Positions 1 through 5,847 of a DNA stretch of 9,004 bases are shown one piece after another. The position numbers and the translations under genes are program-made. The stretch lies in assembly GCA_027620575.1 (NCBI GenBank), contig JAQCDT010000043.1, positions 1 to 9,004 on the forward strand, in the 5' to 3' direction. Origin of the DNA: Verrucomicrobiota bacterium (GTDB lineage Bacteria > Verrucomicrobiota > Verrucomicrobiia > Opitutales > Coraliomargaritaceae). The notes beneath the pieces are model-generated. The model was not told the DNA's origin and did not search any database. It was given only the letters and a program-made list of their open reading frames with translations. Numbering within the stretch: the stretch's first letter is position 1; each line of letters opens with the position of its first letter.

Positions 1-173
1 TCTATAAGAATACTGCGCCGATCTTCCTTAGTTACGATTAGATCAAACTGCTCTGGTTTAAAGACGTCTAGTGTGATACCTTCAGACTTGGCGATCTCAA
101 TCAAGCGATTGATTTCATAAGCTTCTGGACTAATTTCATTAATATTTCTTTTGTAAATGATCCAACCTCTCAT
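1..173 (-). CDS. RimK-like ATP-grasp ligase, N-terminal fragment
   Basis: This is a 5' partial gene whose first 57 codons lie in the window; it reads leftward and leaves at base 1. The translation starts MRGWIIYKRN and continues with an acidic helix ending LIEIAKSEGI, then a KPEQFDLIVT stretch and a basic KEDRRS turn. This order (strand, helix with an AYE-type motif, strand, 'LIVT..DRRSIL') is the pre-ATP-grasp domain typical of RimK-family alpha-L-glutamate ligases and related ATP-dependent carboxylate-amine ligases. The ATP-grasp core itself is outside the window, so substrate and catalytic residues cannot be judged. The start is the ATG at 173-171; there is no Shine-Dalgarno motif, but a TATAAT lies six bases upstream. 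It is divergent from the M6 peptidase gene. Family assignment is by recalled sequence pattern; exact substrate unknown. Confidence 0.68.
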   Translation of the reverse strand, partial: MRGWIIYKRNINEISPEAYEINRLIEIAKSEGITLDVFKPEQFDLIVTKEDRRSILI

Positions 174-179
174 ATGAAA

Positions 180-197
180 ATTATATATTTAATTATA
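180..197 (-). promoter_or_regulatory. Possible -10 elements of the RimK-like gene
   Basis: On the minus strand two TATAAT hexamers occur, at 197-192 and 185-180. The nearer one lies exactly six bases before the ATG at 173, which would place the transcription start on the A of the start codon, giving a leaderless mRNA. No convincing -35 box is seen at the usual spacing, and the stretch is so AT-rich that chance matches are likely. Confidence 0.3.
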
Positions 198-379
198 TAG
201 TATAGATGCAAATTGCTAATTAAGCAGAATTTCATGATATGAACAAATTGTTTTGGCAATGATATATTGCTTATCCAATTGCATTATTTGCTGATAACTT
301 GAAGTAAGTAAAAAAGTGCCTATTGCTTCGCTATTAAGTGCCCGTGCGACAAATTTAAATGGCAGAGAATTATGAAAAT

Positions 380-408
380 TTGACAAAAAAATATCTGATT
401 GATAAGCA
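380..408 (+). promoter_or_regulatory. Weak candidate promoter of the M6 peptidase gene
   Basis: A perfect TTGACA at 380-385 is followed after 17 bases by TAAGCA at 403-408, a weak -10 match. Transcription would begin about 413-416, only a few bases before the preferred ATG at 420. The -35 is good and the -10 poor, so this is tentative. Confidence 0.3.
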
Positions 409-419
409 ATTGTTGTTTA

Positions 420-2159
420 ATGAAATTCTCACATCGTTTCTTTTTGCTATTCATTTTAACTCTGACATTTTATGCCTCATCGAGTATGGCGCATATCGAT
501 GTTACAGAGCATGGCATTGATGTATTTTTTGATGATGAGTTTGAGCAAACAAAAGTCGATATTCAATATTCACGTGATTTGGTGCATTGGTTGCCTAAGG
601 GGGAAGCCTTACTTGAATTACCTGAAGGAGGTCATTTTTTTTCTGATGAATTGGATGAGGGGTCCAAATTTTACAGACTTAAGCAGACGTCTCATTTTAC
701 AAAACCTGTATTGATTGTTTTACTCGATTTTTCCGACACTCAGTTTCCTGCTAATGTTGTGCATCCCGAGCGCTCCCATGAAGATTCTTGGTCTCAGCTA
801 ATGTTTGGTTTGAATCAAGGTGAGGGAAATCATTATTGGAATGAAGTTTCTTATGGAATTTTTCAAATGCAAGCGGCTTCTGAGAGCTATGGTATTGCCA
901 ATAATGGTGTGATACATGTTCAACTAGAAGAAGCGGCACCGACGAGTGAAAGTTATAAAGTTGAGGATCAAGCATGGATTCCGGCTGCACTTGATAAAGT
1001 TTCGGAGTACATGGATTTACCGTCCTATGATGTTAATGCCGATGGAATGATTAGTAACCAAGAGTTATCTATTTTATTCGTTATTAATTTACCTTTCAGT
1101 AGGATTTCAGGTGCTGGGGCTCAGGCAAATATTAGGATTAACCATGTTGTCGATGGTGTGGAGATCGAAAAATTCACTAGGACGCTTTCAGATTATTCAA
1201 GTATTGGTGTGAACATCCATGAACTTGGGCACCATATTTTCAATCTTAATCACGGACAAGATGCTTCGGGTACAACGATGATGGGAACAGGTGCTTATAA
1301 CGAAGATCCGACGATCACTAAATTTACGAGTACTTATTCAAAATGGGGTACTCGTCCGGCCCATTTGAGTGCCGATTCTAAAATAAGAGCGGGTTTTGTT
1401 GAACCTATGGCCGTTGGCGAGAGTTTAACCCAAATTCCTCTTTATTCAGCAGTGTCGCCTTACTATAATGTGGTTCGCTTGCCCGCAATAGATGGGTATG
1501 TTTTAATTGAGAATCGTACACAAGAAGGCTACGATTCAAGTCTTCCGTTTGCAGAAGGCCACAGTGGTGGGCTAATTGCGACAAAGATCGTTGAATTTAG
1601 GCGCTTTTTAAGGACGGACCCTGATATTTTAAGTTACGACTTTGCTGATTACTATCGCTTTAAAGATTATCAAGATGAATTTAGCATCGGAGGCTATCGG
1701 ATTTATAATATTTCAGAGCCAGGTGAAAAGATGACTTTTGATATTGAAAAATTAGATATAGCACCCGCAATTGTTGATTATCGCTATAATTACTGGATTC
1801 CTGATCCAAATCGAGCAGGGTACCGAATGATTGATTTTTTGCCTAAAAATACTGAGGAGATCGATTTTAATACCTATTCTCTTTCGGAAAGTCCTGAAGA
1901 TCGCTATTATACAATCAACTTACAAGCCATTTACAACACCGGTGATATCATAAGCGTGAACCATTTAGCGGAATGGGAATCTTCCGACCCCTATTTAAAT
2001 TTACAAAAAGCGATGGTTAATTATGGAACCGATGCTATCATCCGTTTTCGTTTTGATGCAAGTCAACCCTATGTGGATCGTGCAACGCTGAGCGTTCAAT
2101 ATGAAGATTATCAGCATAATCTTGTCATAACGAATTTGCCTGATTTAACGAATCCTTAA
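420..2159 (+). CDS. Secreted M6-type metallopeptidase
   Basis: This is a 579-residue exported protein, probably a zinc endopeptidase of the immune-inhibitor-A-like M6 group. Numbering is from the ATG at 420. That start is preferred over the in-frame TTG at 399 because it begins directly with a signal peptide (KFSHR, hydrophobic stretch, cleavage after SMA at residue 24). Residues about 45-88 form a small module, KVDIQYSRDLVHW to FYRLK. The peptidase region follows: VLLDFSD near 100, a YWNEVSYGIF motif near 139-148, an EF-hand-type loop at 204-215 (D204, N206, D208, S212, E215), HELGH at 267-271, MMGTGAY at 287-293 and GTRPAHLSADSK at 310-321. After HELGH the usual GLPD-type sequence is replaced by IFNLNHG, so the third metal ligand is uncertain (H278 is a candidate). 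Residues about 494-565 resemble a bacterial Ig-like (BIG2) fold, with AEWESSDP as landmark. The substrate is unknown. Confidence 0.85.
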   Translation: MKFSHRFFLLFILTLTFYASSSMAHIDVTEHGIDVFFDDEFEQTKVDIQYSRDLVHWLPKGEALLELPEGGHFFSDELDEGSKFYRLKQTSHFTKPVLIVLLDFSDTQFPANVVHPERSHEDSWSQLMFGLNQGEGNHYWNEVSYGIFQMQAASESYGIANNGVIHVQLEEAAPTSESYKVEDQAWIPAALDKVSEYMDLPSYDVNADGMISNQELSILFVINLPFSRISGAGAQANIRINHVVDGVEIEKFTRTLSDYSSIGVNIHELGHHIFNLNHGQDASGTTMMGTGAYNEDPTITKFTSTYSKWGTRPAHLSADSKIRAGFVEPMAVGESLTQIPLYSAVSPYYNVVRLPAIDGYVLIENRTQEGYDSSLPFAEGHSGGLIATKIVEFRRFLRTDPDILSYDFADYYRFKDYQDEFSIGGYRIYNISEPGEKMTFDIEKLDIAPAIVDYRYNYWIPDPNRAGYRMIDFLPKNTEEIDFNTYSLSESPEDRYYTINLQAIYNTGDIISVNHLAEWESSDPYLNLQKAMVNYGTDAIIRFRFDASQPYVDRATLSVQYEDYQHNLVITNLPDLTNP

Positions 2160-2179
2160 AGCGTTCTTTGATTTTTTTG

Positions 2180-2222
2180 ATCCTAATGCATCAATTATCC
2201 ATTTAGGATGTGCGTCTGTTTT
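2180..2222 (+). terminator. Possible weak terminator after M6 peptidase gene
   Basis: ATCCTAA at 2180-2186 pairs with TTAGGAT at 2203-2209. The stem can extend inward by two bases past a single-base bulge, with a small loop. It lies 20 bases after the stop codon and is followed by a short T-rich run at 2219-2222. The low GC content and poor U-tract make it a weak intrinsic terminator at best. Confidence 0.35.
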
Positions 2223-2256
2223 GGATTTTATAGCTGGAAAATTATCTTAGAGAAGT

Positions 2257-2262
2257 TATAAA
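2257..2262 (+). promoter_or_regulatory. Possible -10 element of the MscS-type gene
   Basis: TATAAA at 2257-2262 ends six bases before the ATG at 2269. No good -35 is seen at 16-18 bases upstream. GAGAAG at 2250-2255 is a possible but distant and poor ribosome-binding site, so a leaderless or very short leader is possible. Confidence 0.25.
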
Positions 2263-2268
2263 AAAGCC

Positions 2269-3231
2269 ATGAATAAATTTTGGTCCTTTTTACTTAAGCC
2301 ACGGGCATGGATAGCGAAAGTTGTTTTGCTGCTTCTTTTCGTCGGCTTCTTTTCATTGGATTCGTTAGAGTATTTCCAGCCAATCAAAGCATTTTTAAAT
2401 TCAGAAGATCTTTCGATGAAAATTGGAGAAACTCGCTTCTCCGTCTATCTGATGATCAAGGCCCTTATTACAATCATTATGTTCTTTTTGCTGACGGGTA
2501 TCATTTCTGAGTTTGGTGAAAAACGAATCAAGGCGATTAAGGGTATTCATTCGAGTAATAAAGCACTGATCAATAAGGCATTTCATATCTTCGTCTATTT
2601 CATAGGCTTTCTCATCGGACTGAATGTATTAGGGATCGATTTAACGGCCTTCGCTATATTCAGTGGTGCTATTGGTATCGGTATTGGTTTTGGACTGCAA
2701 AAAATCACTTCCAATTTCATCAGTGGTTTGATCTTACTCTTTGAAAAATCCATTGAAAATGGGGATATGGTTGAACTCTCGGACGGCACATATGGCTTAA
2801 TTCGTAAAACCAGTGCTCGCTACACATTACTTGAGACCTTTGAGGGGCGAGAGATGATGATCCCTAATGAGGATTTTATTATCAACCGAGTCACAAATTG
2901 GACCTTCAACAATCGCAAAGGGCGTTTAGAGGTCAATGTAGGTATTGCCTATGAGTCGGATATGGAAAAAGCGATGGAACTTATCCTTGAAGCGGCCAGA
3001 GAGCATCCACGGTGCATTGAAGATCCAGAGCCAACTTGCTATCTCAAAGAATTTGCCGATAGCTCAGTCAACTTTATGCTCTTTTTCTGGGTGGAGGATG
3101 TGTCAAAAGGGAGATACCGAGCGAAAAGTGACGTGATGCTCAGTATTTGGAAGAAATTCAAAGCGCACAATATCACTATTCCATTCCCGCAAAGAGATAT
3201 TTATATTAAAAATGCGGACGCGCTTAAGTGA
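2269..3231 (+). CDS. MscS-family mechanosensitive ion channel
   Basis: This 320-residue inner-membrane channel should open under membrane tension and release solutes during hypo-osmotic shock. Hydrophobic segments lie at about 14-30, 58-80 and 102-123. They are followed by the diagnostic MscS pore helix at about 124-158: a Gly/Ala-rich AIFSGAIGIGIGFGLQK, then TSNFISGLILLFEK. The cytoplasmic beta domain follows (NGDMVEL, then IPNEDFIINRVTNW at 198-211). The alpha/beta C-terminal part ends with the family's typical IPFPQRDIYI at 304-313. At 320 residues with three membrane segments it is slightly longer than E. coli MscS (286) and far shorter than MscK or YbdG-type members, so it is a minimal channel. 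It appears to be a single-gene unit; it ends 14 bp before the stop codon of the convergent secreted-protein gene. Confidence 0.92.
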   Translation: MNKFWSFLLKPRAWIAKVVLLLLFVGFFSLDSLEYFQPIKAFLNSEDLSMKIGETRFSVYLMIKALITIIMFFLLTGIISEFGEKRIKAIKGIHSSNKALINKAFHIFVYFIGFLIGLNVLGIDLTAFAIFSGAIGIGIGFGLQKITSNFISGLILLFEKSIENGDMVELSDGTYGLIRKTSARYTLLETFEGREMMIPNEDFIINRVTNWTFNNRKGRLEVNVGIAYESDMEKAMELILEAAREHPRCIEDPEPTCYLKEFADSSVNFMLFFWVEDVSKGRYRAKSDVMLSIWKKFKAHNITIPFPQRDIYIKNADALK

Positions 3232-3249
3232 GCGAATCAGTCGCCTTAA
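3224..3249. terminator. Hairpin bridging two convergent gene ends
   Basis: The left arm is TTAAG (3224-3228) plus GCGA (3232-3235), the loop is ATCAG (3236-3240), and the right arm is TCGC (3241-3244) plus CTTAA (3245-3249). All nine pairs are perfect, with three bulged bases (3229-3231) that are exactly the TGA stop of the channel gene. The right arm contains the stop codon of the opposing gene. A T-rich run follows at 3254-3259 on the plus strand. It could act as a modest bidirectional terminator, but the stem is short. Confidence 0.4.
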
Positions 3250-3689
3250 TCACTATTTTTAATACGCAAAAAGTAATTTCCCGTATCTACGGGAACAGTC
3301 ACCGTTTGCCAGTCGTTGAGATTTTTGCTGTATTCAAATTCGACTTTTATGCTGCTTTCGAAATCAACCAATTCTCTGCCGTCGATAAAAATAGACAGAT
3401 TTTCGATTCCGAAATTTGCATCCATAGCAGTGGTGTAGGCATAACCTGCGGTGTAGAGTGCCTGGATCACAATGGCATCGGGATCACTTGTTGTGATTAT
3501 ATCGATACGGCCGTCCTCGTTGATCGTTCCCCAATCTGAGACCCAAATAGATGGGTTATGGAATTCCAATTCTAAGTAAAATTGTTTATGCGGGCTTGAA
3601 GGATGTGAAGGAAATTCCATCCAGTTAACCACTCTTGGATTTGCGATAAGGACAAGTGACGAAATCAAAAAAAGTAGAAAGTATTTCAT
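3246..3689 (-). CDS. Small secreted protein of unknown function
   Basis: This is a 147-residue protein, read leftward. The N-terminus MKYFLLFLISSLVLIA is a clear signal peptide with probable cleavage near residue 16, so the product is exported. The middle (about 45-108) is aromatic- and Asp-rich without Cys and includes INEDGRIDIITTSDPD, suggesting beta structure. Residues 115-144 read KVEFEYSKNLNDW to YFLRIK, matching the module near the N-terminus of the M6 peptidase (KVDIQYSRDLVHW to FYRLK). Modules of this kind are frequent in surface and secreted proteins of Verrucomicrobiota and probably form a small beta-sandwich. I do not recognise a specific family or activity. The ATG at 3689 has no Shine-Dalgarno site; a TATGAA lies seven bases upstream. 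The reading frame on the opposite strand (about 3228-3539) looks like a shadow. Confidence 0.72.
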   Translation of the reverse strand: MKYFLLFLISSLVLIANPRVVNWMEFPSHPSSPHKQFYLELEFHNPSIWVSDWGTINEDGRIDIITTSDPDAIVIQALYTAGYAYTTAMDANFGIENLSIFIDGRELVDFESSIKVEFEYSKNLNDWQTVTVPVDTGNYFLRIKNSD

Positions 3690-3865
3690 AGATCAATTCA
3701 TAATTCAAAAGCGAAAAATGAGAAGCATAAAACCGTCCAATTGTTCAGATGTTTGCTTTAAGCTACTCAGTTGATCCATCGCTCACCACTTCAGAAAATC
3801 GGAATAAAATAACATATAGAAACTCTTACAAGAAACACCGACTTAAATTAATTTACTGTTACCCG
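3690..3865. other. Divergent intergenic region
   Basis: This stretch of 176 bases lies between the leftward secreted-protein gene and the rightward TM2 gene. It contains TATGAA seven bases before the leftward ATG and TACTGT at 3854-3859 six bases before the rightward ATG; neither has a convincing -35 partner. The rightward frame is open back to an ATG at 3749, but those extra 39 codons look non-coding (no conserved pattern, Lys/Asn/Ser/Tyr-rich). Confidence 0.45.
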
Positions 3866-4135
3866 ATGAATACCCCAGCCAGTAATAGACACACTGACAC
3901 CAATGATAATTTTAATGCCAGTGCTAAGAGCTATGTCGTTACCGTTTTACTCTGTTTTTTTCTAGGTTGTTTGGGAGCACATCGTTTCTATGTTGGGAAA
4001 ACTGGAACCGCTGTGCTGATGCTACTCACCCTAGGCGGTTTCGGTATTTGGGCCATCATCGACTTAATCATCATACTAATCTGTGAATTTGAAGACGCCA
4101 ACGGCTTCATCATCTTACCTAAGCGGATTTTGTGA
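3866..4135 (+). CDS. TM2-domain membrane protein
   Basis: This 89-residue protein has a polar N-terminal tail (residues 1-20) and a TM2 domain. The first hydrophobic segment is at about 22-36. It is followed by the family signature GAHRFYVGKTGTAVLMLLTL at 37-56, then GGFGIWAIID at 57-66 leading into the second membrane segment (about 52-73). The tail FEDANGFIILP matches the usual end of the domain. TM2 proteins are small membrane proteins of mostly unknown role, so no reaction can be assigned. I chose the ATG at 3866 because it gives a normal-length TM2 protein; an upstream in-frame ATG at 3749 would add 39 unconvincing residues. No ribosome-binding site is evident, and TACTGT (3854-3859) ends six bases before the ATG. 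The Rex-like operon begins 47 bases after its stop, and co-transcription cannot be excluded. Confidence 0.87.
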   Translation: MNTPASNRHTDTNDNFNASAKSYVVTVLLCFFLGCLGAHRFYVGKTGTAVLMLLTLGGFGIWAIIDLIIILICEFEDANGFIILPKRIL

Positions 4136-4150
4136 GATTTTTAAAATGAG

Positions 4151-4182
4151 TACTTATTCATAAGTCATACTTATTATTTTTT
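4151..4182 (+). promoter_or_regulatory. Direct/inverted repeat cluster and -10 before Rex-like operon
   Basis: TACTTATT occurs twice, at 4151-4158 and 4168-4175, in a 17-base period. Between them ATAAGT (4160-4165) is complementary to the ACTTAT core of either copy (4152-4157 or 4169-4174), so two mutually exclusive 6-bp hairpins are possible. The second hairpin is followed by TATTTTTT and could terminate the TM2 transcript. The same bases contain TATTAT at 4172-4177, a good -10, five bases before the ATG at 4183. The layout suits a repressor-bound promoter or a terminator/promoter switch, but function is inferred only. Confidence 0.35.
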
Positions 4183-5142
4183 ATGAAACAAAATAAAACT
4201 AAGCTATTCAGTTACTGGTCTGCTCGATTCACCCCAGAGCCTTATCCAAAAACAATGCAGCAATTATTGAAAACGGTATTTAAAAAGACGACTGTGCAGG
4301 ATCGTCTGTTGCCTACAACAGCTGATGAAAACTATTTCCATTTCATTAACTACAAGACGATTCGGAATGGGTTTTTCTGTGGTGAGTTCTTTGGCTATGA
4401 GAAAGGACGCATCGGACAGGTCATTAAAGAGTCTTTTAATAAGAAGCAAGTTGATCGAAAGGCATTGCCAGCTCCTCAAGCTGACGATGGAACCGAGCAA
4501 CAGTATCTGGACGGCAAACTCTATTTCATTTGTAAAGGCGATCATTTGATTCTCGTGCAGGACATGCACACTAAAGGACAGCATTTTGAGCGTTACCTTG
4601 AAGAGATCATCAGTAAACGCTGCACTACGTATCCAAACGATCAACAGTTCATACTTGAACGCTCCATCACACAAAAAGCCTACAAGCAAATCAAAGGTGT
4701 TAAAAAAATTCATTTATCGGCACCTTTAGAATATAAGAAGCAGAAGGAAATTGAGGTTAAAAGCGGCTTCATGAGTGTCCCAATTGGCAAAGGTTGGGAT
4801 GCCCTCAAGGGACTTTTAGGCGAGAAGTTCGATAGATGCGAGTTTTCAACGAAAGGTTTTATAGACCCCAAGGAAATTGAAGTCACGGTTTCCCTAGCTT
4901 GGAAGAGGAAGCACGGAGATACTGTTTCGGATCAGATCGACTCGCTCGCGAACACCTTTCGCCATGTTGACGATGAATTGGATTTCGAAGTGGAAACATT
5001 ATCTGGAAAAATGAAGAAGGACGAGCTACGGCTCAGTCATCCATTCAGCGTTCAGCATGTTGATGACATGCCGGATAGAGGCCATCTCTTCGACACAATG
5101 ATTCGCTGGTATAGGCATTTGGTTGAATCAGAGGACATTTAG
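4183..5142 (+). CDS. Soluble RexA-like protein, candidate phage-exclusion sensor
   Basis: This 319-residue protein has no signal peptide or membrane segment and is rich in Lys, Asp and Glu. No enzymatic motif is visible. The arrangement of patterns recalls phage lambda RexA (279 residues). An N-terminal strand/helix region ends in NYFHFINYK (50-58). A central stretch LYFICKGDHLILVQDMHTKG (113-132) followed by a helix HFERYLEEII resembles RexA's FLFVEGDTIGFARTVFGP region. Next come a K-V/E-V-K beta stretch and DALKGLLGEKFD (206-217), and a C-terminal EIEVTVSLAWKRKHG (231-245) resembling RexA's IVIKPKFKRD segment. In lambda, RexA is a cytoplasmic DNA-binding protein thought to activate the RexB channel on superinfection. 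A gene for a four-segment membrane protein follows at once, which strengthens the comparison. The similarity is by eye and distant. The KwaB/DUF4868 protein of the Kiwa system has similar size and partner type and is an alternative. Confidence 0.45.
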   Translation: MKQNKTKLFSYWSARFTPEPYPKTMQQLLKTVFKKTTVQDRLLPTTADENYFHFINYKTIRNGFFCGEFFGYEKGRIGQVIKESFNKKQVDRKALPAPQADDGTEQQYLDGKLYFICKGDHLILVQDMHTKGQHFERYLEEIISKRCTTYPNDQQFILERSITQKAYKQIKGVKKIHLSAPLEYKKQKEIEVKSGFMSVPIGKGWDALKGLLGEKFDRCEFSTKGFIDPKEIEVTVSLAWKRKHGDTVSDQIDSLANTFRHVDDELDFEVETLSGKMKKDELRLSHPFSVQHVDDMPDRGHLFDTMIRWYRHLVESEDI

Positions 5143-5144
5143 GA
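5141..5144 (+). promoter_or_regulatory. Ribosome-binding site of the four-segment membrane protein
   Basis: AGGA at 5141-5144 lies five bases before the ATG at 5150 and overlaps the last two bases of the upstream stop codon TAG (5140-5142). It decides the start in favour of ATG-5150 over the in-frame TTG at 5123 and suggests translational coupling with the upstream gene. Confidence 0.65.
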
Positions 5145-5149
5145 ATCTT

Positions 5150-5677
5150 ATGCCACTTTTCAGAAAATTGTCTTTGCAAGCAGTCGTCTTCGGATTGGGC
5201 GGTGGCGTGGCAGGTTATTTTCTTGGGACTGGTTTGCCACGAGAAATCACTGCGGAACTTATTCAGTCGCTAGGCAATATTTTTGCCATTGCTGGAAGCC
5301 TGATTGGTTGGAGCGTAGGGTGGCTATCGCAGAGCCGCAGTCTGATTAAGGAGATCGAATACAAATCAGCATGGCAGCTTTTTCGTCAGCTTGGCGACAT
5401 GCAAAGAGAACTTATTTGGCGTTGGGGAATTGTTTTTAGTTGCTCAGTAATTACGATTATTTGCTCAGTTTTTATGAAAATGTCCTCATTGTCTAACTAT
5501 TACTATCATTGTGTTATGACGTTAGCATTTGTTTTTTTGGGAATTGCATTAGGCTTTATTGCATATCTTTTTGAGCGTATGCTGGCACTCTCAGCACTTA
5601 AATCTAAATTGGATGATTTTGAGCATGACGAGCTACATAAAAAGCGACTATTAAGTGATTCTAATTTGAAAAAATAA
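5150..5677 (+). CDS. Four-segment RexB-like membrane protein, candidate effector
   Basis: This 175-residue protein has hydrophobic segments at about 8-27 (Gly-rich GLGGGVAGYFLG), 43-60, 88-108 and 119-141, then a charged, probably cytoplasmic tail (about 142-175; Lys, Glu, Asp, His). After segment 2 the sequence SRSLIKEIEYKSAW (62-75) resembles lambda RexB's SRTRRLAKIREYGYM at the same place, and both have four membrane segments. RexB (144 residues) is described as an ion channel that depolarises the cell during phage exclusion, so a membrane-depolarising effector role is the natural inference here. The extra length is a longer loop between segments 2 and 3 and a longer C-terminal tail. The gene starts seven bases after the upstream stop with a clear AGGA site, so the two are surely co-transcribed. 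Four-segment membrane proteins also occur in Kiwa (KwaA) and other defence pairs, so RexB identity is unproven. Confidence 0.5.
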   Translation: MPLFRKLSLQAVVFGLGGGVAGYFLGTGLPREITAELIQSLGNIFAIAGSLIGWSVGWLSQSRSLIKEIEYKSAWQLFRQLGDMQRELIWRWGIVFSCSVITIICSVFMKMSSLSNYYYHCVMTLAFVFLGIALGFIAYLFERMLALSALKSKLDDFEHDELHKKRLLSDSNLKK

Positions 5678-5847
5678 TCATTGTAGATCTTGCTTCATAT
5701 TTTGATACGAATTATAGTTATTTTGATTTAATTACATTTATTATTCATATGAAATTTAAGGTCTATGCTGTAATTACAACAGTTTAAACAAATCTTTGGA
5801 ATTTTCTAGATTGAACTGTGGAAGGCTAACCGTTACTATTCGGTCTC
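5678..5847 (+). promoter_or_regulatory. AT-rich intergenic region upstream of aldo/keto reductase
   Basis: These 170 bases hold no clear terminator for the Rex-like operon. They contain two copies of TAATTACA (5729-5736 and 5771-5778) exactly 42 bp apart; the second is part of the perfect 10-bp palindrome TGTAATTACA (5769-5778). Another 10-bp palindrome, TTCATATGAA, is at 5744-5753. The repeats lie upstream of the reductase promoter and could be regulator sites. Confidence 0.3.
5811..5839 (+). promoter_or_regulatory. Sigma-70-type promoter of the reductase operon
   Basis: TTGAAC at 5811-5816, a 17-base spacer, then TACTAT at 5834-5839. The -10 ends eight bases before the ATG at 5848, so the mRNA would start at or within a few bases of the start codon. 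This is the best-formed promoter in the window. No Shine-Dalgarno site lies near the ATG; GGAAGG at 5820-5825 is too far upstream. Confidence 0.5.

Larger units (their letters stand above)
174..419. other. Divergent intergenic region
   Basis: This 246-base AT-rich stretch separates the leftward RimK-like gene from the rightward M6 peptidase gene and must hold both promoters. A TTGACA at 380-385 matches a consensus -35 for the rightward gene, but the hexamer 17 bases later (TAAGCA at 403-408) is a poor -10. No RNA gene, strong hairpin or plausible small ORF was recognised. Confidence 0.5.

Noticed and set aside
399..419. Upstream TTG start for the M6 peptidase
   Set aside because: It adds seven residues before a clean signal peptide that begins at the ATG at 420, and it has no ribosome-binding site.
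3228..3539. Plus-strand ORF opposite the small secreted protein
   Set aside because: The minus-strand frame has a signal peptide and a module shared with the M6 peptidase; the plus-strand product has no recognisable feature.
3749..3865. Longer N-terminus for the TM2 protein
   Set aside because: The 39 extra codons show no family similarity, and the ATG at 3866 gives a normal TM2 protein.
1325..4161. GAGTACTTATTCA occurring both inside the peptidase gene (about 1329) and upstream of the Rex-like operon (about 4148)
   Set aside because: It is a single 13-base match, one copy of which is coding sequence; chance is the simpler explanation.
5123..5149. TTG start overlapping the RexA-like gene for the membrane protein
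   Set aside because: AGGA five bases before the ATG at 5150 is a much better start signal.
4183..5677. Assignment as a Kiwa (KwaA/KwaB) system
   Set aside because: Sizes and the soluble plus four-segment membrane layout fit, but gene order is reversed compared with kwaA-kwaB, and I could not see DUF4868-type motifs; kept only as an alternative.
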